Assembly (NCBI RefSeq): GCF_029836165.1
Contig: NZ_JAOEBG010000002.1
Span: 62,001 to 126,000, forward strand
DNA: 64,000 bases
Source: Pseudomonas sp. GD04091
GTDB lineage: Bacteria; Pseudomonadota; Gammaproteobacteria; Pseudomonadales; Pseudomonadaceae
Direction: 5' to 3'
Made by a program: the position numbers and the translations under genes. The first letter of the stretch is position 1; each line of letters starts with the position of its first letter. Under the pieces are notes generated by a model. That model was not told the origin of the DNA. It worked only from the letters and a program-made list of their open reading frames with translations, and searched no databases. Shown here one piece after another: positions 8,511-17,431 of the stretch.

Positions 8511-8546
8511 CTTGCCTGGAAAAAGGCCTAGCCTCCCCCAGGCAAG
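8511..8546 (-). repeat. Inverted repeat between thioesterase and hydrolase genes
   Basis: CTTGCCTGG (8511-8519) and CCAGGCAAG (8538-8546) are perfect 9-base arms with an 18-base loop. It may act as an attenuator or mRNA-stabilising stem upstream of the hydrolase. Confidence 0.4.
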
Positions 8547-8558
8547 GGATGACGTCAA

Positions 8559-9278
8559 TCAGGCGGACAGCCGATGCGGCTCGAGGGACGCACCGAGCAC
8601 CCCGAGCAACCGGTCCTCATGCTCATGGATGAAGAAGTGGCCACCGGGGAACAGTTGCAGGGAGAAATCGCCCAGCGTCTCTCGGCGCCAGGCCTGCAGT
8701 TGCTCCTGCGTGGCACGATCGCTTTCGCCACCGAGCACATGCAGCGGACAGCGCAGCGGTGCGCGCTGCCGATAGGCGTAGCGCCCGCAAAGGAGAAAGT
8801 CGGCACGCAGCACCGGCAAGGTCAGGCTCATCAATTCTTCGTTGGCGAGCACTTCCTCGGGAGTGCCTTGCAGCGTACGCAGTTCGTCGATCAGCTCGAC
8901 ATCGCTCTTGGGGTCACGCCAGTTGCCACGCTCGTAGTCCTCGCGCCGGGTCGGCGCGGCGGTACCGCTGGCGAACAGCGCCACCGGCGGCGGGCAACCG
9001 AGCGCCTGCAGTTCATGGGCCAGCTCGAAGGCGAGCAAGGCCCCGAGGCTGTGGCCCAGCAATGCATACGGCGTCGAGGTGGCCAGGCGCTGCTCGGCGG
9101 CCAATTGCCGGGCCAGCGCCTGCATGTCGGTCTGCAGCGGCTCGCCCAATCGCGCGCCGCGCCCGGGCAGCTCCACCGGCCGTACCTGCAGCCAGGCCGG
9201 CAGCTTGCGTCGCCAGCGGCTGTAGACCATGGCACTGGCCCCGGAATACGGCAGGCACAGCAGGTTCAGTGTCGACAC
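8559..9278 (-). CDS. Type II thioesterase for a nonribosomal peptide synthetase (PvdG-like)
   Basis: 239 residues with an alpha/beta-hydrolase fold. Nucleophile S77 sits in GHSLG, the acid is probably D187 (GGESD) and the histidine is H214 (PGGHFF). Type II thioesterases remove wrong or stalled acyl groups from carrier proteins. The MbtH gene lies 10 bases upstream in the same operon behind a PvdS-like promoter, which points to pyoverdine synthesis. No peptide synthetase lies in the window, so the pair acts at a distance, as known for pyoverdine genes scattered in P. putida. Confidence 0.87.
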   Translation of the reverse strand: MSTLNLLCLPYSGASAMVYSRWRRKLPAWLQVRPVELPGRGARLGEPLQTDMQALARQLAAEQRLATSTPYALLGHSLGALLAFELAHELQALGCPPPVALFASGTAAPTRREDYERGNWRDPKSDVELIDELRTLQGTPEEVLANEELMSLTLPVLRADFLLCGRYAYRQRAPLRCPLHVLGGESDRATQEQLQAWRRETLGDFSLQLFPGGHFFIHEHEDRLLGVLGASLEPHRLSA

Positions 9279-9288
9279 TGCCCCGGCC

Positions 9289-9594
<306 letters not shown>

Positions 9595-9667
9595 GTGGCC
9601 CATCGCACTTTGCAAGCGACCGGGATGGTGGCATATATCCTGTTTCGCCCCTTCCAGGAGATTTCCC

Positions 9668-10285
9668 ATGCTCGGCGTGACCGACTACGGCGCATTCGTG
9701 ATCGCGTTCCTCATCCTCCTGGCGATTCCCGGCCCCGGCAACTTCGCCCTGATCACCGCCACCGGCAAAGGCGGAATCAAGGGCGGCCTGGCGGCGACCT
9801 TCGGGGTGATTCTCGGTGACCAGGTACTGATGTGGCTGGCCGTGGCGGGTGTCGCCACGCTGCTGGCCACCTACCCGACCGCCTTCCATGTGGTGCAGTG
9901 GGCCGGCGCCGCCTACCTGGCCTGGCTCGGCCTGCGCATGGTGCTCAGCAAACCCGGAGGCGCGCCGCGAGACAGCCGTATGGCCAGCGGGCACTACCTG
10001 CGCCAGACCATGATGATCACCCTGCTCAACCCCAAGGCGATCATGTTCTACATGGCGTTCTTCCCCCTGTTCATCGACCCGGTGCGTCACCAGGGCGTGG
10101 TGACCTTCGCCTTCATGGCGCTGACCGTGGCCGGGCTGACCCTGCTCTACGGGCTGATCGCCGTGCTGCTCACCCACCGCCTGGCCGAGCGCATGCGCGC
10201 CAGCCCGCGCATCGCCAACCTGCTCGAGCGCCTGGCTGGGGCCTGCCTGGTAGGATTCGGCATCAAGCTGGCGGCGATGCGCTGA
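9668..10285 (+). CDS. LysE/RhtB-family exporter
   Basis: 205 residues with six predicted transmembrane segments. The family motif IPGPGNFALITATGKGG lies near residues 20-36 and LLNPKAIMFYMAFFP near 118-132. Family members export amino acids such as lysine, homoserine or threonine; the substrate is not predictable here. AGGAG stands at a good distance before the ATG. The gene is divergent from the MbtH operon and ends only three bases from the stop of the convergent gene. Confidence 0.88.
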   Translation: MLGVTDYGAFVIAFLILLAIPGPGNFALITATGKGGIKGGLAATFGVILGDQVLMWLAVAGVATLLATYPTAFHVVQWAGAAYLAWLGLRMVLSKPGGAPRDSRMASGHYLRQTMMITLLNPKAIMFYMAFFPLFIDPVRHQGVVTFAFMALTVAGLTLLYGLIAVLLTHRLAERMRASPRIANLLERLAGACLVGFGIKLAAMR

Positions 10286-10288
10286 TGT

Positions 10289-10684
10289 TCAGGCGTCGCG
10301 CAGCAGGTCGTGGGCATCGAGCAGGCGGAAGGCCACCTGCGGGTTGCGCTCCAGGCCACGGCGAATCGCGGCCGGGATCGCCTGGCGGGTCTTGCGGCAC
10401 AGGCCGGGCTGGGCGTCCAGCTCGATGACGATGCCGCGCATGGTGCGTACTTCGTTGAAGCCTGGGCTGATGCGCACACGGATGCCCAGCTGCTCGTAAA
10501 GGCGCAGTTGCAGGCGCTGGAGGTCTTCCAGGTCGCGAAGGTTTTCCAGGCGGGCGACCAGACGCTTTTCTTCTTCGCGCGTCAGCAGCAGAATGCGCCG
10601 CTCCAGCCCGTCGGCCAGGCGTTCACGGCCGCAATCGCAGGCGCCCGGGGGGCATGGGTGGCGTAGAGGGGGTTGGCTGGTCAT
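10289..10684 (-). CDS. Hypothetical protein with Cys-rich N-terminus, 131 aa
   Basis: From ATG 10684 the protein begins MTSQPPLRHPCPPGACDCGR, with three cysteines in nine residues, followed by a charged helical region (LTREEEKRLVARLENL) and a basic C-terminal part with PAAIRRGLERNPQVAFRLL. The open frame continues to 10747 but without a ribosome-binding site. The Cys pattern may bind metal; no family is recognised. Divergent from nicotinamidase, whose start is 62 bases away. Confidence 0.6.
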   Translation of the reverse strand: MTSQPPLRHPCPPGACDCGRERLADGLERRILLLTREEEKRLVARLENLRDLEDLQRLQLRLYEQLGIRVRISPGFNEVRTMRGIVIELDAQPGLCRKTRQAIPAAIRRGLERNPQVAFRLLDAHDLLRDA

Positions 10685-10746
10685 GGGGCAAGGATAGTCG
10701 TTCAACACATGAAACATACAGACATTGCAGCCGAGGATTCCCGCCA

Positions 10747-11406
10747 ATGAACATCGCCAGTTTCGACGTCGATGCGCAGAACGGTTTCACCGCCAACGCG
10801 CCTCGAGAGCTGCCCGTGCCGGGTGGCAACGAGATCGTGCCAGCCCTGAACGCCATGGCCCGGCGCGCCTCGCTGCGCCTGGGCAGCAAGGATGCCCACC
10901 CGGCCAACGCGGCCTGGAGCGTCGCCGAAACGCAGCAGATGCTCCAGCCCTTGCCACTGGCCAATGCCGACCTGACCTGGGTCAGCCATTGCGTGCCGGG
11001 GACGCCCGGCTTCGAGCTGCTGCCCGGGCTGCCCGCCCCGATCGACTACGACTACTTCGTCTGGAAAGGCGTGGAGCCCGACCTGCACCCGTATGGTGCC
11101 TGCTACCACGACCTGGCCGAGCGCCGCTCCACCGGCGTCATCGAGTACCTGAAGGTGCATCAGGTCCAGGCGATCATCGTCGGTGGCCTGGCACTCGACT
11201 ATTGCGTGCGCACCACCGCCCTGCAACTGCGCCGCGCCGGGTTCGACGTGCTGCTGTACCTGCCGGCCTGCCGCGCGCTGAGCGCCGAAGGCGCCCAGGC
11301 GGCCTGTTCGGCATTGGAGGCGGCTGGCGTACAGCTGTGCCGTGACGAGCAGGCACTCGACGCGCGGCTACAGGCGCTCGTCGCAGGCAGCCAGGTATCG
11401 GCGTGA
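10747..11406 (+). CDS. Nicotinamidase (PncA-type)
   Basis: 219 residues. Catalytic D9, K107 and C153 (LALDYCVRTT) and metal ligands D49, H51 and H81 fit the nicotinamidase/pyrazinamidase family, which hydrolyses nicotinamide to nicotinate for NAD salvage. The start at ATG 10747 places D9 at its usual position; the frame is open upstream to 10654 without family sequence. It ends 24 bases before the convergent FAD oxidoreductase stop. Confidence 0.88.
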   Translation: MNIASFDVDAQNGFTANAPRELPVPGGNEIVPALNAMARRASLRLGSKDAHPANAAWSVAETQQMLQPLPLANADLTWVSHCVPGTPGFELLPGLPAPIDYDYFVWKGVEPDLHPYGACYHDLAERRSTGVIEYLKVHQVQAIIVGGLALDYCVRTTALQLRRAGFDVLLYLPACRALSAEGAQAACSALEAAGVQLCRDEQALDARLQALVAGSQVSA

Positions 11407-11430
11407 CCGACGGCGTCGGCCGGGGCGCTC

Positions 11431-12840
11431 TCAGCCCTTGTCCGCCTTGCCCGCCGCCGCCGCGAACTTCGCCAGCCGCACGTCCAGCCGCCGCGGCCGC
11501 ACCCCGCGGTCCTCGGCCCGCTCCTTGCGGCGGATGGCGTTGCGCACCATCAGCGAACCCAGGTAGCGGATCGGCTCCGGCGGGAACTGCCCCAGCGGCC
11601 CCTTGACCAACGGCGAGCGGGTCCAGGGGTTGTCCAGCCCCAGCGCCAGCGACGCCAGGATCTGCCCGCCCATATGGCACGGCCCCACCCCGCTGCCGGA
11701 ATAGCCGAAGCCGTAAAACACATTGCCCTGTCCATCCAGTCGGCCAAAGAACGGCAGGCCGGTCACCGAGCGATCGGAAGGCCCGTTCCAGCTCGCCGCC
11801 AGCGGTACCTCGGCCAGCGCCGGGAAGAACTCGGCCAGGCTGTCGCGCAACAACGGCTGGTACGGCGACGGCTGGTCGAACACCGGCAGCATGCGCCCGC
11901 CATAGGCGAAGGTGTTGCCGCCCTTGCCCAGCATCAGCCGGCCATCGGAGGTGTTGTGGTAGTAATGCACGAAGATCCGCGAGTCGAGCACGCTGACGCC
12001 GCTGTCCAGGCCGATCTGGCGCAGCAGTTGCGGGCACGGCTCGGTGATCACCATGTCGCTGGAGACGATCGCCACGCTGCGCTCGAACTGCGGGAAGGCC
12101 CTGGCCATCCAGGCGTTCAGGCCCAGCACCACGCGGTCGGCGCGAATGCTGCCGGCGCGGGTGCGTACCTGCACCGGGCTGCCATGCTCCAGTCCGGTCA
12201 TCGCCGTGCCTTCGTGGATGCGCACGCCGCGCTGCAGGGCGACCCGGCGCAAGCCTCGCACCAGCCGCCCTGGCTGAACCGTGGCGGCGGCCGGTGAGTA
12301 CCAGCCCTCCAGATGGCGCTCGGAGCCGGCCAGGCGCTGCAGCTGCTCCAGCGGCAAGCGTTGGAACGAGTTGATGCCCTTGTGTTCCAGCGCGGCGATC
12401 ACCGCATCGGTGCCGCCGAGCTGGGCCCGGTTGGTGGCGGTGTACAAGGTGCCGTCCATGCGGTAGTCGCATCGGATGCCGTTGGCCTCGCAGAACTGGC
12501 CGATGGCCGCGATGCTGCGCTCGGACTCCTGCACCAGGCGCACCGCCTCGGCCACCCCGAACAGCCGCTCCAGGGTGAAGTACTTGGCCGACCACGACAG
12601 CGCGCAGCCACCGTTGCGCCCGCTGGCCCCGGCCCCGCAGATGTCCGCCTCGATCAGCAGTACATCCAGCTGGGGCGCCTGCTCCTTGAGCATCAGGGCG
12701 GTCCACAGCCCGGTGTAGCCCCCGCCGACGATGCACACGTCGCAACGGGCATCGCCAACCAGCGGTGGACACAACGCTTCATCTTCCTGCTCGAGGGCCT
12801 GTTGCAGCCAGAAGGGTCTCATCTGCTCGCTTTCCTTCAA
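11431..12840 (-). CDS. FAD-dependent amine/amino-acid oxidoreductase (DAO family)
   Basis: 469 residues. The dinucleotide motif GGGYTGLWTALMLKE lies near residue 38 and SGRNGGCALSWSAKY follows near 73; the C-terminal GYSGSGVGPCHMGG closes the FAD site. This is the glycine oxidase/gamma-glutamylputrescine oxidase branch of the DAO family, which oxidises primary or secondary amines to aldehyde or keto products. Its start overlaps the stop of the transporter by four bases (ATGA), so both are co-translated. With a phosphonate-type LysR regulator next door, an aminophosphonate is a candidate substrate, by inference only. Confidence 0.82.
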   Translation of the reverse strand: MKESEQMRPFWLQQALEQEDEALCPPLVGDARCDVCIVGGGYTGLWTALMLKEQAPQLDVLLIEADICGAGASGRNGGCALSWSAKYFTLERLFGVAEAVRLVQESERSIAAIGQFCEANGIRCDYRMDGTLYTATNRAQLGGTDAVIAALEHKGINSFQRLPLEQLQRLAGSERHLEGWYSPAAATVQPGRLVRGLRRVALQRGVRIHEGTAMTGLEHGSPVQVRTRAGSIRADRVVLGLNAWMARAFPQFERSVAIVSSDMVITEPCPQLLRQIGLDSGVSVLDSRIFVHYYHNTSDGRLMLGKGGNTFAYGGRMLPVFDQPSPYQPLLRDSLAEFFPALAEVPLAASWNGPSDRSVTGLPFFGRLDGQGNVFYGFGYSGSGVGPCHMGGQILASLALGLDNPWTRSPLVKGPLGQFPPEPIRYLGSLMVRNAIRRKERAEDRGVRPRRLDVRLAKFAAAAGKADKG

Positions 12841-14153
12841 GTACGCATTGGCTTGATTGCCATGCTGGTGTTGGGTGCCACGTCAACGGCCTGTTCGTCA
12901 CTCACCGGGCGGCTGTTCCAATGCGGCAGCAGCACCAGGGCGGAGAACAGCGCGGTGCCGGCGAAGATGATGAACACCGTGACGCTGTCGAAGTAACCTG
13001 GCAGCAGCCCGCCGAGCACCGCGCCCACCGAGCCGCAGCCGTTGACGAAGCCTGCCGCGGTGGCGCCGGCCTTGGCGGTGCCGAAATCGATGGCTGCCGC
13101 GCCACTGATCATCGAGTCCGGGCCGTAGAGGGTCAGGCCCATCACGAACAGCAGGGCCACCACCAGCAGCACACTGCCGCTGTGCATCGCCGCCATGAAG
13201 CCCGCCAGGGTCATGGTCAGCAGCAGCAGACTGATCACGCAGGCCGGCATGCGCCGCGCGCCGAACAGCTTGTCCGAGGCCAGGCCGATGATGATCGGGC
13301 CAAGCAGGCCGGCCAGTTCGAAGGCGGTGGGGATGATCGCCGCGCCGACCTTGCCCACCGAGGGCATCTGTTCGAAGACGATCACCGGCCCCCAGAGCAG
13401 GATGGCGTAGCGCGCAGGCTTGAGCATGAAATAGGCAAGGCCCAGGGTCAGCACCGTGCGGTTGCGCAGGATCTCGCGCAGCGGCGCCCAGACACTGCAC
13501 AGGTTCGCGCCCGGCGCCATGCTCTGTGGCTCGGGCTCCACCGCCGGCAGGCCGACATCTTCGGGCTTGTTGCGCTGGAAGATGAAGAACAGCAACGCCA
13601 CGACGGCCACCACCGCGGCGCTGGAGAAGAACGCCGCATGCCAGCTGCCGACCAGGGTATAGGCCCACCAGCCGGCGAACGGCGAGGCCACCAGACCGCC
13701 GAAGGCATAACAGGAGCTCCACAGCCCCAGCACCCGGCCGCGCTGCGAGGCCGGGAAGAAACTGCCGATGTTCTTGCACAGTCCCGCCCAGCCGGTGGAC
13801 TGCGCCAGGCCCTGGATCAGCATGCAGGTGGCGAAGATCGGGAAGGTCGCATAGCTGCCCATCACCACCGCCGCCACCGCCGAGATCAGCAGCCCGCCCA
13901 GCACCACCACGCGCGGCCCGAACCGATCGGCGAGCATGCCCCAGGTGAACTGACCCACGGCGTAGGCGGCCAGGTAGATGGCGTCGAGGTTGGCCATGGC
14001 GGCCTTGTCGAGCATGAACGTCGGGTCTTCGCCAATGCCAAGCTTGGCCACCGAGAAGGCTTTGCGGGTGAAGTAGAAGGCGGCGTAGGCCAGCCAGGTG
14101 ATCGCGAAGATCTGCATGCGCCACCGCTTGATGGCGCCCAGGGATTGGTTCAT
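12837..14153 (-). CDS. MFS transporter, organophosphate:phosphate antiporter (GlpT/UhpT) family
   Basis: 438 residues from ATG 14153 (MNQSLGAIKRWRMQIFAITW) with twelve predicted membrane segments. The motif WLAYAAFYFTRKAFSVAK near 20-37 is typical of the OPA family (GlpT, UhpT, PgtP), which imports phosphorylated organics. A frame extends upstream but has no hydrophobic or family sequence. It is the first gene of an operon with the FAD oxidoreductase and is divergent from a LysR gene across a 262-base region holding a palindrome. Imports an organophosphate or phosphonate, by family. Confidence 0.8.
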   Translation of the reverse strand: MNQSLGAIKRWRMQIFAITWLAYAAFYFTRKAFSVAKLGIGEDPTFMLDKAAMANLDAIYLAAYAVGQFTWGMLADRFGPRVVVLGGLLISAVAAVVMGSYATFPIFATCMLIQGLAQSTGWAGLCKNIGSFFPASQRGRVLGLWSSCYAFGGLVASPFAGWWAYTLVGSWHAAFFSSAAVVAVVALLFFIFQRNKPEDVGLPAVEPEPQSMAPGANLCSVWAPLREILRNRTVLTLGLAYFMLKPARYAILLWGPVIVFEQMPSVGKVGAAIIPTAFELAGLLGPIIIGLASDKLFGARRMPACVISLLLLTMTLAGFMAAMHSGSVLLVVALLFVMGLTLYGPDSMISGAAAIDFGTAKAGATAAGFVNGCGSVGAVLGGLLPGYFDSVTVFIIFAGTALFSALVLLPHWNSRPVSDEQAVDVAPNTSMAIKPMRT

Positions 14154-14355
14154 GTGACTCTGACCTCTTGCTTGAGTGTGCCGGCAGAATGTGAAGAAAC
14201 GCCTGTCTTGTTGTTGTGTTGCGCACTGCATGACGGAGGGACGTCGACTGGTCAGATGGCGGCCCGGGTCTGGCGTGACCGGGCGCGACCATGACCGACT
14301 GGCGGCTGCTTGTGGCGGCGCCGTCGGTTGAAACACATGGAAACAGCTGCTGACT

Positions 14356-14376
14356 GATAAATAAAATCGATTTATC
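14356..14376. promoter_or_regulatory. Palindrome in the divergent transporter/LysR promoter region
   Basis: GATAAAT (14356-14362) and ATTTATC (14370-14376) are perfect 7-base arms around AAAATCG. The layout fits the T-N11-A type site of LysR regulators and lies about 40 bases before the lysR start. Confidence 0.5.
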
Positions 14377-14415
14377 GTATTTCACACATAAGCCCAGCTT
14401 TTAACAGGAGTGCCC

Positions 14416-15285
14416 ATGTCGGTCTCGCACGCTCAACTCAAGGCCTTCCACGCCGTCGCCGAACAAGGTGGCTTCACCCGCGCGGCGCAAAAGCTGTTCC
14501 TCACCCAGCCGGCGGTTTCCGACCAGGTGCGCAAGCTCGAGGAGCGCTTCGGCGTGCTGCTGTTCCAGCGCAACAAGCGCTCGGTGCAGTTGACCGACCT
14601 GGGCGAGCGCCTGCTGGGTATCACCCAGCGTCTGTTCGCCTGCGAAGCCGAGGCCGTGGAGCTGCTGCAGGACTCCCGGGCATTGCACACTGGCAGCCTG
14701 GTGCTGGCGGTGGACGCCCCGGTGCATGTGCTGCCGCAGATCGCGCGCTTCTGCCAGCGCTATCCGGGCATCCAGGTGAAGATCGAGACCGGCAACACCG
14801 ATGAGTCGCTGGCGCGGCTGTTCAGCTACCAGGCCGACCTGGCCCTGCTCGGTCGTGATGTCGATGACGAACGGTTGTACTGCGTGCCGCTGCGCCGCGA
14901 CCCGATGGTCGCCTTCGTTTCCCATCACCACCCCTGGGCCAGTCGGGGCGAGATCAGCCTGGCAGACCTGGACGACGCGCCGCTGGTGCTGCGCGAGCCG
15001 GGCTCGGTGACGCGACAGACACTGGAAGAAGAGATGCAGCGGGCCGGCTTGCGGATTCGCCCGGCGATCCAGGTGGAAGGCCGTGAGGCCGCGCGCGAGG
15101 CGGTCGTGGTCGGCATTGGCGTGGGCGTGGTTTCAGCGGCGGAGTTCGGCGCCGATGCAAGGGTTTGTGCGTTACCGATTGTCGATTGCCAGCGGCACCT
15201 GACCGAAACCCTCGTCTGCCTGAGCGAGCAGCGAACGCGGCGGGTGGTGGCCACGTTTCTGGAGATGGTGCAGGACGCCGTTTGA
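14416..15285 (+). CDS. LysR-family regulator, similar to aminophosphonate-catabolism regulators
   Basis: 289 residues from ATG 14416, with CAGGAG six bases upstream; a GTG two codons earlier is possible. The N-terminal helix-turn-helix reads FTRAAQKLFLTQPAVSDQVRKLE, and a substrate-binding domain follows from about residue 90. The overall sequence resembles, from memory, the regulator group found beside 2-aminoethylphosphonate genes (phnWX). It is divergent from the OPA transporter/FAD oxidoreductase operon, its likely target. phnW and phnX are not in the window. Confidence 0.82.
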   Translation: MSVSHAQLKAFHAVAEQGGFTRAAQKLFLTQPAVSDQVRKLEERFGVLLFQRNKRSVQLTDLGERLLGITQRLFACEAEAVELLQDSRALHTGSLVLAVDAPVHVLPQIARFCQRYPGIQVKIETGNTDESLARLFSYQADLALLGRDVDDERLYCVPLRRDPMVAFVSHHHPWASRGEISLADLDDAPLVLREPGSVTRQTLEEEMQRAGLRIRPAIQVEGREAAREAVVVGIGVGVVSAAEFGADARVCALPIVDCQRHLTETLVCLSEQRTRRVVATFLEMVQDAV

Positions 15286-15314
15286 TATCCGGCGCCGGCC
15301 CGGATGCATTCATC

Positions 15315-15349
15315 TGCGAGGCGGCGCACAGGCCTGGCGCCGCCTCGCA
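15315..15349. terminator. Bidirectional hairpin between lysR and dpkA
   Basis: A perfect 13-bp GC-rich stem (15315-15327 with 15337-15349; arms begin TGCGAGGCGGCG) and a 9-base loop lie between convergent stop codons. There is no T-tract. Confidence 0.5.
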
Positions 15350-15363
15350 GGCATTCGCGCGGC

Positions 15364-16389
15364 TCAGCCAGCCAGTTCCCGCAGCGCCTGCCATTGCTCC
15401 CCGGTCAGCGCCACCCCTTCCCGCTCGGCCACCTCGCGCTCACGGTAGCGCCGCTCCCCCGGCATCCGCGTCAGCCCCACTTCCCGCATCTGCTCCACCA
15501 ACGCGCGGCTGCGTCGGGCAAATCGTTCACCCTCGGCCTTGCGCGGATCGATCACGATGATCAGTTGCCCGGTCCAGGGGGTCTTGGCCCCCGGATGTCC
15601 GGACCAATCGAATTCCCAGGAGAAGTTGCCACCGGTCAACGCCGCCGCCAGCAACTCGACCATCATCGACAACGCCGAGCCCTTGTGCCCGCCGAACGGC
15701 AGCAGCGCGCCACCCTCGAGAATCGCCCCAGGGTCGGTGGTCGGCTGGCCCGCGGCATCCACGCCCATGCCCGGCGGCAGTTGCTCGCCCGCCCGTGCCG
15801 CGATCTGCACGTCGCCATGGGCCATGGCGCTGGTGGCCATGTCGAAGACGATCGGATCGTGCCCCTCGCACGGCGCGGCGAAGGCGATGGGGTTGGTGCC
15901 GAACAGCGGCTTGCGCGCGCCATGGGGCACCACGCAGGTCATGCTGTTGACCACGCTCAGGGCCACCAGGCCTTGGTCGGCGAACGGCTCGACATCCGGC
16001 CAAAGCGCGGCGAAATGGTGCGAGTTGTGAATCGCCAGCACCGCGATGCCCGCCGTGCGCGCCTTGTCCACCAGCAGCGGGCGCGCCGCGGCCAAGGCCG
16101 GCTGGGCAAAGCCGCCTTTGGCATCGACCCGCACATAGGCCGGCGCCAGATCGGTCACCTGCGGCACGGCGCGACCATCGACCCAGCCGCTGGCCAGGGT
16201 CGAGACATAACCGGGAATACGGAACACGCCATGGCTGTGAGCGCCGTCGCGCTGGGCGCTGGCGCAGTTGTGGGCGAGCACGGCGGCCACGTCCGCGCTG
16301 CAGCCATGCCCCTGGAAAATCGCCTGCAACAGTGCCTGCAGTTCGGCGAATGGCACGCGCACCACAGCGCGGGTGGAAGGTGAGGACAT
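15364..16389 (-). CDS. dpkA: Delta1-piperideine-2-carboxylate/pyrroline-2-carboxylate reductase
   Basis: 341 residues from ATG 16389 (AGGAG seven bases upstream). It belongs to the malate/lactate dehydrogenase-2 family, with SAQRDGAHSHGVFRIPGY near 45-62, HNSHHFAAL near 120-128 and FGTNPIAFAAP near 160-170. The P. putida/P. syringae DpkA of this length reduces piperideine-2-carboxylate to L-pipecolate with NADPH in D-lysine breakdown. The call rests on family plus the adjacent AmaD-type oxidase and amino-acid ABC transporter. Another ketimine or ureidoglycolate-type substrate is less likely. Confidence 0.85.
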   Translation of the reverse strand: MSSPSTRAVVRVPFAELQALLQAIFQGHGCSADVAAVLAHNCASAQRDGAHSHGVFRIPGYVSTLASGWVDGRAVPQVTDLAPAYVRVDAKGGFAQPALAAARPLLVDKARTAGIAVLAIHNSHHFAALWPDVEPFADQGLVALSVVNSMTCVVPHGARKPLFGTNPIAFAAPCEGHDPIVFDMATSAMAHGDVQIAARAGEQLPPGMGVDAAGQPTTDPGAILEGGALLPFGGHKGSALSMMVELLAAALTGGNFSWEFDWSGHPGAKTPWTGQLIIVIDPRKAEGERFARRSRALVEQMREVGLTRMPGERRYREREVAEREGVALTGEQWQALRELAG

Positions 16390-16449
16390 CTGGAGCTCCT
16401 TTCTTGGAATTGGAATCGCTACAGCGCAACAGACAGACTTTCCCGCCAA

Positions 16450-16484
16450 TGACAGCTATCTGTCAAATATTGACTTGATGACAG
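16450..16484. promoter_or_regulatory. TGACAG half-sites in the dpkA/rpiR intergenic region
   Basis: TGACAG (16450-16455) and CTGTCA (16460-16465) form a palindrome with a CTAT spacer; a further TGACAG occurs at 16479-16484. The cluster sits between divergent starts and is the best candidate operator for the RpiR-type regulator. Confidence 0.45.
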
Positions 16485-16532
16485 AAAACAGCCATTTTGG
16501 CTTCCACGCCAGAAATCAACCGGACGCCGACC

Positions 16533-17405
16533 ATGAGCCAATCGATCAAGCAACGCCTGGAAAGCAGCCTGCACACCGCTGCCGCCTCGGGTCGCCAGAT
16601 CGCCAGCTACATGCTCGCCAACCTCCACGAACTGCCGTTCCAGACCTCGGCCAGCATCGCCGCCAAACTGGGGGTGAGCGAGTCCAGCGTCGGGCGTTTC
16701 TGCCGCGCCCTGGGCTATGCCCACCTCAAGGCGCTCAAGCAGGACCTGCAGAGCGACCTGGGCGATGGCCCCTGGCTGGTGGGTGACCGCCTGCAGGAAT
16801 TCCGCCAGCAACCCGAGGACGACCAACGCTCGGGCAGCCTGGAGCTGGAAATGGCTGCGCTGGTGCGCGTGCACGAATACAGTCGCGGCGAAGCCTGGCA
16901 GCAAGTCGCCCGGCGCCTGGCCGAAAAGCCACGGGTTTTCATCGCCGGTTTCCAGACCGAGCGCGGCATCGCCATGTGCATGAGCCACCTGCTGCAATAC
17001 CTGCGCGACGGCGTGCAACGGGTCGATGGCAGCGCCGGGCATTTCGGCGAAGTGCTGCTCGGATGCCCGCAAGACTGTGCGCTGGTGGTGTTCGAGGCGC
17101 GCCGCTATTCACGCCATGCCCTGCAGCTGTGCCACAAGGCGCGCGAGCTGGGTATCCCGGTGACGCTGGTCACCGACACCTTCTGCGACTGGGCCGATGC
17201 CAACGCCGACGAGGTGTTCCGCATCCCCACCGAGTTCAACCTGTTCTGGGAATCCACCGCGACGATGCTGTCGTGGGTACACCTGATGGTCAACGAGGTC
17301 TGCAAGGTCCTCGGGCCGGATGTCGAAAGACGCTTGGAAGCAACTGCCGCTCTACATAACGAATTCGTCGGCTACACCTCGTGGCCGACGGGCAAACAAC
17401 AATAG
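16533..17405 (+). CDS. RpiR-family transcriptional regulator
   Basis: 290 residues from ATG 16533. An N-terminal HTH_6 domain (SIAAKLGVSESSVGRFCRALGY, residues 40-61) is followed by an SIS-type sugar-isomerase fold (about 125-260). Such regulators sense phosphosugars or, in Pseudomonas, amino-acid derived ligands. It sits in the D-lysine cluster at the place held by an RpiR-type gene in P. putida, divergent from dpkA and upstream of the ABC transporter genes, and probably controls both. The ribosome-binding site is weak. Confidence 0.85.
   Translation: MSQSIKQRLESSLHTAAASGRQIASYMLANLHELPFQTSASIAAKLGVSESSVGRFCRALGYAHLKALKQDLQSDLGDGPWLVGDRLQEFRQQPEDDQRSGSLELEMAALVRVHEYSRGEAWQQVARRLAEKPRVFIAGFQTERGIAMCMSHLLQYLRDGVQRVDGSAGHFGEVLLGCPQDCALVVFEARRYSRHALQLCHKARELGIPVTLVTDTFCDWADANADEVFRIPTEFNLFWESTATMLSWVHLMVNEVCKVLGPDVERRLEATAALHNEFVGYTSWPTGKQQ
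17395..17402 (+). promoter_or_regulatory. Candidate Crc/Hfq (catabolite repression) motif
   Basis: AACAACAA fits the A-rich AANAANAA target bound by Hfq with Crc in Pseudomonas. It ends just before the rpiR stop codon and 30 bases upstream of the binding-protein gene. Inferred from motif only. Confidence 0.35.
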
Positions 17406-17431
17406 CAAGCGTGCAACTACCGAGGTGCGAG

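Noticed and set aside
12765..14294. A 509-codon plus-strand frame opposite the OPA transporter
   Set aside because: The product is a Gln/His/Arg/Gly-rich sequence without domains; the opposite strand has twelve membrane segments and family motifs.
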